A DNA stretch of 64,000 nucleotides from Winogradskyella bathintestinalis (GTDB lineage Bacteria; Bacteroidota; Bacteroidia; Flavobacteriales; Flavobacteriaceae): assembly GCF_030407435.1 (NCBI RefSeq), contig NZ_JASDDK010000005.1, forward strand, positions 124,001-188,000. Reading direction: 5' to 3'. The notes beneath the pieces are model-generated. The model saw only the letters and a list, made by a program, of their open reading frames with translations. It ran no database searches and was not told the origin of the DNA. The translations under genes were made by a program, and so were the position numbers. Positions 45,997 to 55,535 of the stretch are shown piece by piece (positions within the stretch are counted from its first letter, which is position 1; each line of letters opens with the position of its first letter).

Positions 45997-46088
45997 TGTT
46001 TTATTCAAAATTTAAAGCTTAAAATTCAATATTTCAAATTTGAATTTTAACTATTAATATTGCCTGATATATTCAAGCAAAAACTGTT

Positions 46089-47150
46089 TTATGCTTTACT
46101 CTCCAATTCACTCATAATCTCAACAAGTGCTTTTACGCTATCTAAAGATAATGCATTGTACATAGAAGCTCTGTATCCGCCAACACTTCTATGGCCATTT
46201 ATACCATTAATTCCTGCTTCTTTGCACATGGCATCAAAGGTTTCTTTGAGATTTTCATTTTCTAAAGTGAAAGTAGCATTCATTTTAGAGCGATCTTCTT
46301 TGGCCGCATACCCTTTAAATAAAGGATTTAAGTCAATTTCAGAATACATTAAACTTGCTTTCTTCTCGTTTATTTCTTCTATAGCTTTAATACCGCCAAG
46401 ATCTTTAAGCCACTGTAAATTTAACATGGAAACGTAAACCGCGAATACTGGAGGGGTATTAAACATACTGCCTTTTCCGATATGAATTTTATAATCCATC
46501 ATTGACGGAATTTTGCGAGATACTTTTCCTAAAATGTCTTCCTTTACAACGACTAAGGTTGTACCTGCAGGACCCATATTTTTTTGTGCTCCGGCATAGA
46601 TTAAATCGAATTGAGTAAAATCTAATTGACGCGAAAAAATATCACTACTCATATCACATACCATTGGAATTGGTGACTTTGGAAAACTTTTCATTTGGGT
46701 TCCAAAAATGGTATTATTAGACGTGCAATGAAAATAGTCGTAATCTTCTGGAATTTCGTAGCCTTTTGGGATGTAATTATAATTGGCATTTTTTGAAGAG
46801 CCTACTTCATAGATATCATCATAAATTTTAGCTTCTTTAATGGCTTTATCCGCCCATGTACCCGTATTTAAATAACCCGCTCTTTTTTCTAAAAGGTTTA
46901 AGGCTACCATAAGAAATTGAGTACTCGCACCTCCTTGTAAAAATAACGCTTTATAGCCTTTGCCTTGTAAACCTAATAATTCTAAGGCTAAAGATCTGGC
47001 ATTTTCCATAACATCCACAAAAGGTTTGCTACGATGAGATATTTCTAAAAGTGATAAGCCTTGATCAAAGTCTAAAACAGCTGCTGCTGCTTGCTCCATT
47101 ACTGATTTTGGTAACACACATGGTCCTGCGCTAAAATTATGTTTTTTCAT
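46089..47150 (-). CDS. serC: Phosphoserine aminotransferase
   Basis: A 353-residue PLP enzyme that converts 3-phosphohydroxypyruvate and glutamate to phosphoserine. The start is HNFSAGPCVLP, a family N-terminus. LQGGAS (71-76) and the PLP Lys190 in YAGAQKNMGPAG are present. Length is typical. It lies upstream of the serA-like gene on the same strand, so the two steps may be co-expressed. Confidence 0.95.
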   Translation of the reverse strand: MKKHNFSAGPCVLPKSVMEQAAAAVLDFDQGLSLLEISHRSKPFVDVMENARSLALELLGLQGKGYKALFLQGGASTQFLMVALNLLEKRAGYLNTGTWADKAIKEAKIYDDIYEVGSSKNANYNYIPKGYEIPEDYDYFHCTSNNTIFGTQMKSFPKSPIPMVCDMSSDIFSRQLDFTQFDLIYAGAQKNMGPAGTTLVVVKEDILGKVSRKIPSMMDYKIHIGKGSMFNTPPVFAVYVSMLNLQWLKDLGGIKAIEEINEKKASLMYSEIDLNPLFKGYAAKEDRSKMNATFTLENENLKETFDAMCKEAGINGINGHRSVGGYRASMYNALSLDSVKALVEIMSELESKA

Positions 47151-47269
47151 TAATTCTAAATTTATATCAGGACAAATCTTAAGATGTTTTCCTGAGTTTA
47201 ATTATTTAAACAGCTACAAAGGTGCTAATTTATTGGTAAAATTTAGTTACGAAATTGATAATTTTTCGA

Positions 47270-48328
47270 CTATATTCTTAACAAGAATTCAATAGTATCC
47301 ACATTATCTGCATAATCCCAAAGCTGTGGGTTCTGAGTATTGCCGAATTCTATTTCGTCCTTAGAGAATTCTTCAGATACAATACATTGAATATTACTGT
47401 TATTTGAATTTAATTTTTGTTTTAATTCCTCACTAGTGGTGTAGTATTCATAAAATAGAGTGGCGATCGGTGACGCATAACTCTTGTCCTCCTTTATCAT
47501 AAGAAAGCCATTTTCTAGCATGGCAAATTCACTCATTAAATATACCGCTTTATTATAATCGTAGTTATTAGCATATTTAGATTCGTTGATAATAGAGTGC
47601 CACTTATATATTGCCTTAAAAAAGGCATCAAAATTATAATCCTTCGGTACAAACAATTTAGATACATTTCTACACCCTAAACCATAATATCTAAATATAT
47701 CATCAGATAAATCTTTAAGCTGTTCGTCAGATTCATTACCTGTTAAAACGGCAACGGAATTACGATTTTTTCTTATTATGGCTGGCTTGTCTTTAAAATA
47801 GTATTCAAAATATCGTGCCGTATTATCACTGCCTGTGGCGATGACAGCTTCAAAATTGGTAAGTTTTTCTTCAGCGAATGTAATCTTGTTTTTAAAACCT
47901 GGTTCAACAACTTCTAAGTATTTCGCTAAAAAAGGTAATAGATGTTTATCATTTGAAGACTGTTTTACCAATACAGAATGACCAGTAATTAGAACGCATA
48001 AAAAATCATGAAAACCAACTAACGGTATATTACCAGCCATAATTATGGCCACTTTTTTAGTGGTTTCATTATTAAAGTTATACTTGCCTATCCATTTGCT
48101 AATATTGCTTCTAGTCAGAGCATTAGACCAATTGATTAAACTGAAAGAAATATTGCTTTTTGTGAACCATCCATTTGATTCTTCAGCTAATTTTATTTGA
48201 TGTTTAAAACCGTCATAAAATAGATCATTGGCTTCGATATGATCGTGTTTTATACTTTCGGTTTTTTGAAATTGATTTAAAAACGCACCTAATTTTACAA
48301 AAGCGTTAATTCTTTGCTGTAAATCCAT
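47270..48328 (-). CDS. LuxC-like acyl-CoA reductase
   Basis: A 352-residue protein of the aldehyde dehydrogenase/LuxC superfamily. It has a conserved central segment IAGNIPLVGFHDFLCVLI (nucleotide side) and a Cys near residue 215 (YGLGCRNVSKLFVP) that matches the LuxC nucleophile region, and RKNRNSVAVL before it. LuxC-type enzymes reduce acyl-CoA to the aldehyde. It is divergent from a ferredoxin gene and upstream of serC, an arrangement I recall as common in Flavobacteriaceae, though its physiological substrate is unknown. Confidence 0.85.
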   Translation of the reverse strand: MDLQQRINAFVKLGAFLNQFQKTESIKHDHIEANDLFYDGFKHQIKLAEESNGWFTKSNISFSLINWSNALTRSNISKWIGKYNFNNETTKKVAIIMAGNIPLVGFHDFLCVLITGHSVLVKQSSNDKHLLPFLAKYLEVVEPGFKNKITFAEEKLTNFEAVIATGSDNTARYFEYYFKDKPAIIRKNRNSVAVLTGNESDEQLKDLSDDIFRYYGLGCRNVSKLFVPKDYNFDAFFKAIYKWHSIINESKYANNYDYNKAVYLMSEFAMLENGFLMIKEDKSYASPIATLFYEYYTTSEELKQKLNSNNSNIQCIVSEEFSKDEIEFGNTQNPQLWDYADNVDTIEFLLRI

Positions 48329-48393
48329 ATATGGTTTGGTTATACGATGTTTTGGCTTTATTTTTGCATTTGTGTTTGCCGTTATAGCAAGTG

Positions 48394-48401
48394 CAAAATT
48401 A
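48394..48401 (-). promoter_or_regulatory. -7 box before the acyl-CoA reductase
   Basis: On the minus strand the sequence reads TAATTTTG, matching TAnnTTTG, about 66 bases before the ATG. The nearest upstream TTG (48419-48417) gives a 15-base spacer, which is short. Confidence 0.5.
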
Positions 48402-48500
48402 CGGAAACGAAGTGAGCAAGAAAAAATTTTTGCGCATTCAATCGGTCATTTATTATTTATAAACGGTCAGATTAAATAAGAAAAAGATAAATATACTATT

Positions 48501-48854
48501 ATGGCAATAATAATCACAGACGAATGTATTAATTGTGGAGCATGTGAGCCAGAATGCCCAAATACTGCTATTTATGAAGGAGCCGATGATTGGCGTTATT
48601 CTGATGGTACAAGTTTGTCAGGTAAAGTGGTCTTACCAAGCGGTAAAGAAGTTGATGCAGACGAAACGCAAGAACCTATTGATGACGAAGTGTATTACAT
48701 TGCACCAGATAAATGTACCGAGTGTATAGGTTTCCACGAAGAACCTCAGTGTGCTGCCGTTTGTCCAGTGGATTGCTGTGTCCCAGATGAGGACCATGTT
48801 GAGTCGGAAGAAGTCTTACTAGGGAAACAAAAATTTATGCATCCTGAAGGCTAA
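48501..48854 (+). CDS. Bacterial-type 4Fe-4S ferredoxin (two clusters)
   Basis: A 117-residue ferredoxin. The first cluster motif is [12 protein letters not shown] (Cys 9, 12, 15, 19), the second [18 protein letters not shown], a CxxCx8CxxxC spacing that binds a second 4Fe-4S cluster. A typical electron donor for oxidoreductases. It is divergent from the acyl-CoA reductase gene, sharing a 172-base intergenic region, so the two may share regulation or electrons; this is inferred. Confidence 0.93.
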   Translation: MAIIITDECINCGACEPECPNTAIYEGADDWRYSDGTSLSGKVVLPSGKEVDADETQEPIDDEVYYIAPDKCTECIGFHEEPQCAAVCPVDCCVPDEDHVESEEVLLGKQKFMHPEG

Positions 48855-48886
48855 AGTACTAATGTAATATCACAAAATAATAATTG

Positions 48887-48918
48887 AATCCTGAGTCTAT
48901 GGCTCGGGATTTTTTTTT
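48887..48918 (+). terminator. Repeated terminator, copy 1
   Basis: AATCCTGAGTCTATGGCTCGGGATT (48887-48911) with T run to 48918, after the ferredoxin. Stem AATCC/GGATT plus inner GAG/CTC. It is nearly the same sequence as two later copies. Confidence 0.88.
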
Positions 48919-49067
48919 ATATAATTTCATAATTAGTTTAACGAGTTAAATAGACATATTGATACTTAAATATGAATTGTTTAGATAATGCTCATTCTTC
49001 TGTTGGAGCTAAATTAAAAGGTTCATTATAATGTTGTACATTTAAGTGAAATTAAAAAAACACCATC

Positions 49068-51011
49068 ATGAAATCAAAAATTTTAGCATTAGGCGTATTG
49101 GTACTCATGCTTTCTTGCAAAGATGAGAAAGCTGACAAAGCACAAGTGGATCGCGATATTAAGCAATATTCGATCGAACAATTTATGGATAATGAAGCTA
49201 TAGGTGGAGGAAGTTTTTCAGCGGATAATAGTAGTTTACTTATTTCTAGTAACCGCTCAGGAATCTATAATGTATATACAGTCTCTTCTACAGGAGGTGA
49301 TTTAACGGCAATTACTTCGTCTGATAGCACTTCGATTTTTGCAGAATCTTACTTTCCTAAAGACAATAGAATGTTATTGAGTGCTGATGGTAACGGCGAC
49401 GAAATAGACCACTTATTTGTAAGGGATTTAGAAGGAAACATTAAAGATATTACACCAGAATTGGGAGCGAAAGCCAGTTTTTATGGATGGTCAGACGATG
49501 ATAAGTATTTGTATTTTGGCTCAAACAAACGGAATCCAAAATATTTTGATGTCTATAAAATGTCGATTGAAGACTATACTTCAGACATGATTTATCAAGA
49601 TGATACCGGTCTCAATTTTGCTGGTATGTCGAGCGATGAAAATTATTTTGCATTAACGAAATCCTTAAATACGAATGATAGCGACCTATTTCTCTATAAT
49701 GTAAAGTCTGAGGAAATGACAAAACTTAATGACAATCAAAGCAAAAATTCATCACAAGATTTCTCTAGAGATAATTCTAAATTCTACTATACTACAGATG
49801 ATGGTGGCGAATTCTCCTATTTAATGTCTTATGATCTCAACACTAAAGAAAAGGAAAAAGTTTTAGAAAAATCTTGGGATATCGTAGGGAGCAATTTTAC
49901 GTCCGATGGTAAATACATGATTGTTTATGTCAATGACGACGGAAAAAATGCAATCGACGTTTTAGACTATAAAACCATGGAACCTATAGATTTACCAAAT
50001 TTTGAAAATAAAAGTATTACCAGTGTTGGTTTTAGCGATGATGAAAAATGGATGCGTATGTACGTGGGCGGTTCTAATGCGCCTTCAGACTTATATACCT
50101 ATAATATAGACACAAAAGAGCAATATAAGCTAACCAATGTACTCAACGATGCTATAGACGTTGAAGATTTAGTGACCGCCAAAGTGATTCGTTACAAGTC
50201 CTTCGATGGTGTAGAAATCCCCGCAATTTATTATTTGCCTCACCAAGCTTCAGCAGATAGTAAAGTTCCGGCGATGGTTTGGGTGCATGGTGGCCCAGGT
50301 GGTCAAACACGACAAGGGTTTAGCTCACTGATTCAGTATATGGTGAATCATGGTTATGCTGTTTTAGCGGTTAATAATCGTGGTAGCAGCGGATATGGTA
50401 AAACTTTTTATCAAATGGATGACCTAAATCATGGCGAAAAAGATTTACAAGATTGTATTGAAGGAAAGAATTGGTTGGCTTCGCAGTCTGAAATTGATGG
50501 CGATAAAATTGGTATTATCGGAGGATCTTACGGTGGTTATATGACTATGGCTGCCTTAACGTTTACACCCGAAGAGTTTGATGTAGGTGTCAATATTTTT
50601 GGAGTGACGAACTGGATGAGAACCCTTAAAAGTATTCCTCCATACTGGGAATCCATGAGAGAATCATTGTATTTAGAATTGGGTGATCCGTTTTCGGCAG
50701 ATTCAGTTCGGCTGAAGCGTATTTCTCCATTATTCCATACGGATAAAGTGACCAAACCTTTAATTGTATTACAAGGCGCACAAGACCCCAGAGTTTTGCA
50801 GGTTGAGAGTGATGAAATTGTTGAAGGTGTACGAAAAAATGGAGTTCCTGTAGAATATGTTTTATTTGAAGATGAAGGCCATGGTTTTGTTAAAAAAGAA
50901 AATCAAATTGAATCGTATAGTCGAATTCTCAAATTCTTGGATAAATACCTTAAAGAAGATAATATACCAAGAGATGGTGCAACAGAAAGTACTGAAATTG
51001 AAGCGCAATAA
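49068..51011 (+). CDS. S9 family serine peptidase, lipoprotein
   Basis: A 647-residue prolyl-oligopeptidase-type enzyme. The signal MKSKILALGVLVLMLSC marks it as a lipoprotein. A WD/beta-propeller-like N-terminal part (about 30-370) has repeated SPDGK-like turns (SDDDKYLYFGS, SSDENYFALTKS), and the catalytic alpha/beta hydrolase domain has the nucleophile Ser487 in GGSYGGY, an Asp in GAQDPRV and His in EDEGHGF. It cleaves short peptides at the cell surface or periplasm. It is followed by repeat-terminator copy 2. Confidence 0.93.
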   Translation: MKSKILALGVLVLMLSCKDEKADKAQVDRDIKQYSIEQFMDNEAIGGGSFSADNSSLLISSNRSGIYNVYTVSSTGGDLTAITSSDSTSIFAESYFPKDNRMLLSADGNGDEIDHLFVRDLEGNIKDITPELGAKASFYGWSDDDKYLYFGSNKRNPKYFDVYKMSIEDYTSDMIYQDDTGLNFAGMSSDENYFALTKSLNTNDSDLFLYNVKSEEMTKLNDNQSKNSSQDFSRDNSKFYYTTDDGGEFSYLMSYDLNTKEKEKVLEKSWDIVGSNFTSDGKYMIVYVNDDGKNAIDVLDYKTMEPIDLPNFENKSITSVGFSDDEKWMRMYVGGSNAPSDLYTYNIDTKEQYKLTNVLNDAIDVEDLVTAKVIRYKSFDGVEIPAIYYLPHQASADSKVPAMVWVHGGPGGQTRQGFSSLIQYMVNHGYAVLAVNNRGSSGYGKTFYQMDDLNHGEKDLQDCIEGKNWLASQSEIDGDKIGIIGGSYGGYMTMAALTFTPEEFDVGVNIFGVTNWMRTLKSIPPYWESMRESLYLELGDPFSADSVRLKRISPLFHTDKVTKPLIVLQGAQDPRVLQVESDEIVEGVRKNGVPVEYVLFEDEGHGFVKKENQIESYSRILKFLDKYLKEDNIPRDGATESTEIEAQ

Positions 51012-51033
51012 AATACGCTAGAGTTGTATATAG

Positions 51034-51066
51034 AAATCCTGAGTCTTTGGCTTGGGATTTTTTTTT
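51034..51066 (+). terminator. Repeated terminator, copy 2
   Basis: AAATCCTGAGTC (51034-51045), loop TTT, GGCTTGGGATTT (51049-51060), 12 pairs with G-T pairs, then T to 51066, after the S9 peptidase. Confidence 0.9.
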
Positions 51067-51249
51067 CTGATTTTTCGCAAAGATCAAAGTAGTACAAATA
51101 AAACAAAGCATTATGTTAGATATTTAAATCGTATTAATTCATTTTTTATTATTTTAGTCCTTATCGTATATTTTTTTTTACGTTAGAGTATTCAAAATAA
51201 CGCTCAGTTTTTATAGTTTATTAAGGTGTTTTTTTAACATTCTTTTTTA
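51067..51249. other. Non-coding gap, nothing recognised
   Basis: An AT-rich intergenic region between the repeated terminator and the promoter at 51250. No RNA gene, ORF or repeat of note. Confidence 0.5.
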
Positions 51250-51280
51250 TTGAATATGTAATCTAGGACACTTATTTTTG
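51250..51280 (+). promoter_or_regulatory. Promoter of the response-regulator/kinase operon
   Basis: -33 TTG (51250-51252), 20-base spacer, -7 TATTTTTG (51273-51280). Start near 51287, leader about 75 bases before the ATG at 51362. Confidence 0.7.
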
Positions 51281-51361
51281 TTTAATCAAAAAAGTAAACC
51301 ATCATATATGCAATATTATGCGTTAGATAGTATAAGTCTATAATTTAATAACAAGAAAAAA

Positions 51362-51796
51362 ATGAATCTTCACCTTTTGCTTGCTGATGACGACATTGAT
51401 GATTGCGACTTCTTTAAAGAAGCCATCGACGAAATAGGACAACTTACACTTTCTATATTAAATGATGGAGTAGAGTTAATGAATTTTTTATTAGCTGAAC
51501 CCGCCAATCGTCCTAATTTAATTTTTTTAGACTTAAATATGCCTAAAAAATCAGGTATGGAATGTATGGAAGAAATTAAATCCATAAATAAATTAAAGGA
51601 TATTCCAATTATAATTTACTCTACGTCTTTAGACAGAACGGTTGTAAATCATCTTTACGAAATGGGAGCGCATCATTATATTCAAAAACCTGGAGAGTTT
51701 TCTAATATAAAAAAGGTGGTAGAAAAAGCAATTTCATTATTCACATCCACAAATTCTCAATTACGTTCTAAAGAACAATTTATTATTTACCCTTAA
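51362..51796 (+). CDS. CheY-like single-domain response regulator
   Basis: A 144-residue receiver domain without an output domain (Rcp1-like). The acidic pocket is DDDIDD (9-14), the phosphorylated Asp is D57 in FLDLNMPKKSG, the Ser/Thr switch is in IIYSTS and the Lys is in YIQKPGEFS. Such proteins pass phosphate to or from kinases. It ends 7 bases before the histidine kinase gene and shares its promoter, so the two work together. Confidence 0.93.
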   Translation: MNLHLLLADDDIDDCDFFKEAIDEIGQLTLSILNDGVELMNFLLAEPANRPNLIFLDLNMPKKSGMECMEEIKSINKLKDIPIIIYSTSLDRTVVNHLYEMGAHHYIQKPGEFSNIKKVVEKAISLFTSTNSQLRSKEQFIIYP

Positions 51797-51803
51797 CGAT
51801 TAC

Positions 51804-54800
51804 ATGAGTATTAATACAACAGCGCATATTTTTTTAGAAGGAGGAGGAGAAATGGGGGAACTCATTAGAACTAAAGATTGGAGTAATACCCCAATTGGTA
51901 ATCCCGAAGTTTGGCCCGAACCCTTAAAAACCATGGTAAGTGTATTACTTAATAACCCTTTTGGGATGTGCATTGCTTGGGGTAAAGAGTTGACTCAAAT
52001 TTATAATGATGGTTATCTCCCTATTTTAGGGCCACGAAAGCATCCACAAGCTTTAGGACGGAGTAAAAGAGACACTTTTTCTGAAGTTTGGGATATTCTA
52101 GGTACCATGCATCAAGATGTATTAAAAGGAGAATCGGTGAGATTCTCTGATTTTATGTTGCCTTTAGATCGCAATGGTCGTATAGAAAATTCTTATTTCG
52201 ATTTTTCTTACAGTCCCATTAAATTAGCGTCTGGTGATGTTGGTGGTGTTTTAGTGACGGTGTTAGAAACCACACATAAAAAGAAAGCCGAACTTAATCA
52301 AATAGATGACAAAAATGAATTGGAATTTGTCATAGAAGCTGCTAAACTGGCTACTTACGACTATAATCCAATAACCAATACATTTGCTTGTAACGACAGA
52401 TTAAAAAATTGGTTTGGATTACCTGCTAACAGAGAAATTGAGTTATCCCACGCGCTTGAAGTTATTGTAAATAAAGACAAACAGCGGGTTACCGATGCCA
52501 TAAAGTCTGCACTTCAAAATGAGCAAGGTGGAGATTATGATATAGAATATGCAATAATCAATGAGCTTACTAAAAAGGAAACTATTGTACATGCCAGAGG
52601 TAGAGCATGGTTTAATGACAATAATGTAGCATACCGCTTAACCGGAACCTTAGAAGACGTTACAAATAGGGTAATGGCTCGAAAAAAAATTGAAGAAAGT
52701 GAAAGAAATCTAAAACTTATGATTCTTCAGGCTCCCGTGGCTATTTCAATATTTAGGGGTCCTGATTACCGAGTAGAGATCGCTAATAAATATGCCTTAG
52801 AACTGTGGGGAAGAACTGAGGAAGAGGTACTGAATGTTTCCATTTTTAGATCCATGCCAGAATTGGCATCTCAAGGAATACAAGAATTATTAGATGGTGT
52901 TCATAAAACGGGCGAACGTTTTGCAACCGCAGAACGCCCTATAGAATTAGTTAGAAATGGCAAGTTGGGAACTATTTATGTTAATTTTTCCTATGAAGCT
53001 CTTTATGATGGAAAAGGAAATATCAATGGCATTATGGCCATTGGTTATGATGTAACTTCACAAGCTAAAGCCCGAAAAAAAATAGAAGAGAGTGAACAAA
53101 ATATACGAGCATTAGTAGAAAGTGCACCGTTTCCTATAGGAGTCTACGTGGGTGAAGAAATGCGAATATCACTTGCCAACCAATCCATTATGGATGCTTG
53201 GGGAAAAGGTAATAATGTCGTAGGCAAATTATATACTGATATTTTACCAGAGTTAGATAACCAAGAAATATTTAATCAAGTTCGTGCTGTATTACAATCT
53301 GGCGTTCCGTTTCATGCTGTAAATCAGCGTGTCGATATAGAAAAAGATGGTGTTTTAAAACCTTACTATTTCAATTATAATTTCACACCATTATTGGATG
53401 CTTCAGGAAAAACTTACGCCGTTATGAATACGGCTGCCGAAGTTACCGAATTGCATGAAGCTAGACGTAAAGTAGAGGAGAGTGAAAAACGCTTCAGGGA
53501 TTCCGTAATGCAAGCACCTCTGGGCATTATTATTTTTAGAGGCTCAGATCATATTGTCGAAATGGCCAATCAATATTACTTGCAAATTGTAGATAGAACG
53601 GAAGAGCAGTGTATTGGACAGCCACTTTTTAAAACCTTACCCGAAGTAAAAGACGTTATAGCACCAATTATTGATGATATCTATAAAACAGGCGACGCCT
53701 TTTATGGTAATGAATTTCCGATAAATTTAAACCGACATGGTAAAAATGAGACAACCTATTTTAACTTCGTTTATTATCCTTTAAAAGAAAATAATACTAT
53801 CACAGGTATTATGGTTGTAGCAACGGAAGTGACTGCTACGGTAAAAGCTAAGCATTTAATAGAAGAGAACGAAGAGAAACTTAAATTAATTATAGAGGCC
53901 AGTGAGCTCGGTATATGGGATTTAAACCTTCAGACCCAAGATATTGTGGCGTCTGATCGTTGTTATGATATTTTAGGTTTTTCGAATGAGAATCACTTAA
54001 CGCAAGAAAAAATGATTTCTCATGTGCATCCAGACGATCTTGAAATTAGAGCTACTGCCTTTGAAAAAGCCTTTAAAACAGGGACACTACATTATCAAAT
54101 TAGGATATTTTGGGAAGACCAGACCTTACATTGGAAAGATGTAAAAGGCAAAGTGTTTTATGATGATGATAACCAACCCGAGCGTATGCTTGGCACAGTA
54201 AGAGATATTACTGAAGAACGCAATTTTCAGCAACAGTTATTAGATCGGGAAGAAAAATTCAGACTTTTAGCCGATTCTATGCCACAGTTTATTTGGACAT
54301 CTGATCCGGAAGGAAATCTCAATTATTTTAATCAATCTGTTTTTGATTTTTCCGGATTAACGTTAGAGCAAATTAAAAAAGACGGTTGGCTGCAGATTGT
54401 TCATCCTGATGATCAGGAGGAAAATATTAGGGAATGGACCACATCCGTAAACACAGGTAGCGATTTCTTAATAGAACATAGGTTCCGCAAATTTGATGGA
54501 GAATACCGTTGGCAATTAAGTCGTGCGATACCTCAAAAAGATGCTAATGGTGTCATTAAAATGTGGGTGGGTAGTAGTACCGATATTCAAGAACAAAAAG
54601 TTTTTACCTCAAAGTTAGAAAATATGGTAAAAACGCGTACTAAAGAATTGGAAAACAAAAATGTAGATCTAGAAAAAATGAATAAGGAGTTGCAATCCTT
54701 TGTCTATATATCTAGTCACGATTTGCAAGAACCGCTACGTAAAATACAAACATTTGCCTCACGAATCAAAGAAAAGGAATTGGATAAACTGTCTGATAAT

Positions 54801-55391
54801 GCGAAGAGTTATTTTTCTCGAATGCAGACCTCAGCACACCGCATGCAAACGTTAATACAAGATTTAATTGCGTATTCTAGAACCAATGTTCAGGAAAGTA
54901 CTTTCGAAATTTATAATCTTGAAGATATTATTGAGGACACCAAGGAAACTTTGAGTGAAGAATTAATGCAAAAAGATGTCACTTTTGAACTCGAAAATAT
55001 CTGTGATGTCCGTATTATTCCTGTACAATTTCAGCAGGTGATATTAAACTTAGTGAGTAATTCAATCAAATTTTCGAAATTAGATACTCCCACTACGATA
55101 AAAATTAGTTGTGAAATACTAAAAGGAAAAGAGACTGGTATTGCGTCTTTAAAGAAGAAAACAACTTACTGTCACATTCGTTTCTCAGATAATGGTATTG
55201 GTTTTGAACAACAATATCACGAAAAAATATTTGAAGTTTTTCAACGTCTGCATAGCAAAGAAGAATATACTGGTACGGGTATTGGTTTAGCTATTGTAAA
55301 ACGTATTATAGAAAACCACGAAGGTTATATTGCTGCCAGAAGTGAATTTAATAAAGGGGCTATTTTTGATATTTATCTTCCTGAAGCTTAA
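51804..55391 (+). CDS. Soluble multi-PAS sensor histidine kinase
   Basis: A 1195-residue kinase with no membrane segment or signal peptide. I count seven PAS-type domains (about 20-158, 168-293, 299-425, 427-553, 555-685, 690-807 and 815-930) joined by repeated coiled linkers such as ARKKIEESERN. Then a coiled coil, a HisKA domain with the phospho-acceptor His972 in YISSHDLQEPLRK, and an HATPase with DNGIGF and GTGIGLAIVKRI. The N-terminal PAS (GGGEMGELIRTKDW) is a distinct start. It pairs with the upstream response regulator. Signals are unknown; cytosolic redox, light or ligand sensing are all possible. Confidence 0.93.
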   Translation: MSINTTAHIFLEGGGEMGELIRTKDWSNTPIGNPEVWPEPLKTMVSVLLNNPFGMCIAWGKELTQIYNDGYLPILGPRKHPQALGRSKRDTFSEVWDILGTMHQDVLKGESVRFSDFMLPLDRNGRIENSYFDFSYSPIKLASGDVGGVLVTVLETTHKKKAELNQIDDKNELEFVIEAAKLATYDYNPITNTFACNDRLKNWFGLPANREIELSHALEVIVNKDKQRVTDAIKSALQNEQGGDYDIEYAIINELTKKETIVHARGRAWFNDNNVAYRLTGTLEDVTNRVMARKKIEESERNLKLMILQAPVAISIFRGPDYRVEIANKYALELWGRTEEEVLNVSIFRSMPELASQGIQELLDGVHKTGERFATAERPIELVRNGKLGTIYVNFSYEALYDGKGNINGIMAIGYDVTSQAKARKKIEESEQNIRALVESAPFPIGVYVGEEMRISLANQSIMDAWGKGNNVVGKLYTDILPELDNQEIFNQVRAVLQSGVPFHAVNQRVDIEKDGVLKPYYFNYNFTPLLDASGKTYAVMNTAAEVTELHEARRKVEESEKRFRDSVMQAPLGIIIFRGSDHIVEMANQYYLQIVDRTEEQCIGQPLFKTLPEVKDVIAPIIDDIYKTGDAFYGNEFPINLNRHGKNETTYFNFVYYPLKENNTITGIMVVATEVTATVKAKHLIEENEEKLKLIIEASELGIWDLNLQTQDIVASDRCYDILGFSNENHLTQEKMISHVHPDDLEIRATAFEKAFKTGTLHYQIRIFWEDQTLHWKDVKGKVFYDDDNQPERMLGTVRDITEERNFQQQLLDREEKFRLLADSMPQFIWTSDPEGNLNYFNQSVFDFSGLTLEQIKKDGWLQIVHPDDQEENIREWTTSVNTGSDFLIEHRFRKFDGEYRWQLSRAIPQKDANGVIKMWVGSSTDIQEQKVFTSKLENMVKTRTKELENKNVDLEKMNKELQSFVYISSHDLQEPLRKIQTFASRIKEKELDKLSDNAKSYFSRMQTSAHRMQTLIQDLIAYSRTNVQESTFEIYNLEDIIEDTKETLSEELMQKDVTFELENICDVRIIPVQFQQVILNLVSNSIKFSKLDTPTTIKISCEILKGKETGIASLKKKTTYCHIRFSDNGIGFEQQYHEKIFEVFQRLHSKEEYTGTGIGLAIVKRIIENHEGYIAARSEFNKGAIFDIYLPEA

Positions 55392-55422
55392 ATTTTGCTG
55401 ATATTTTTATTAATTAATATGG

Positions 55423-55454
55423 AAATCCTTAGTCTTTGGCTTGGGATTTTTTTT
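55423..55454 (+). terminator. Repeated terminator, copy 3
   Basis: AAATCCTTAGTC (55423-55434), loop TTT, GGCTTGGGATTT (55438-55449), then T to 55454, after the histidine kinase. One base differs from copy 2 in the stem. Confidence 0.9.
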
Positions 55455-55535
55455 GTTTACAACTACTTATAATTATGATTTTTAACTCTTTAGGTATGAT
55501 TTAATTTAGCACAATTAATAATTAGTCTATTTACT

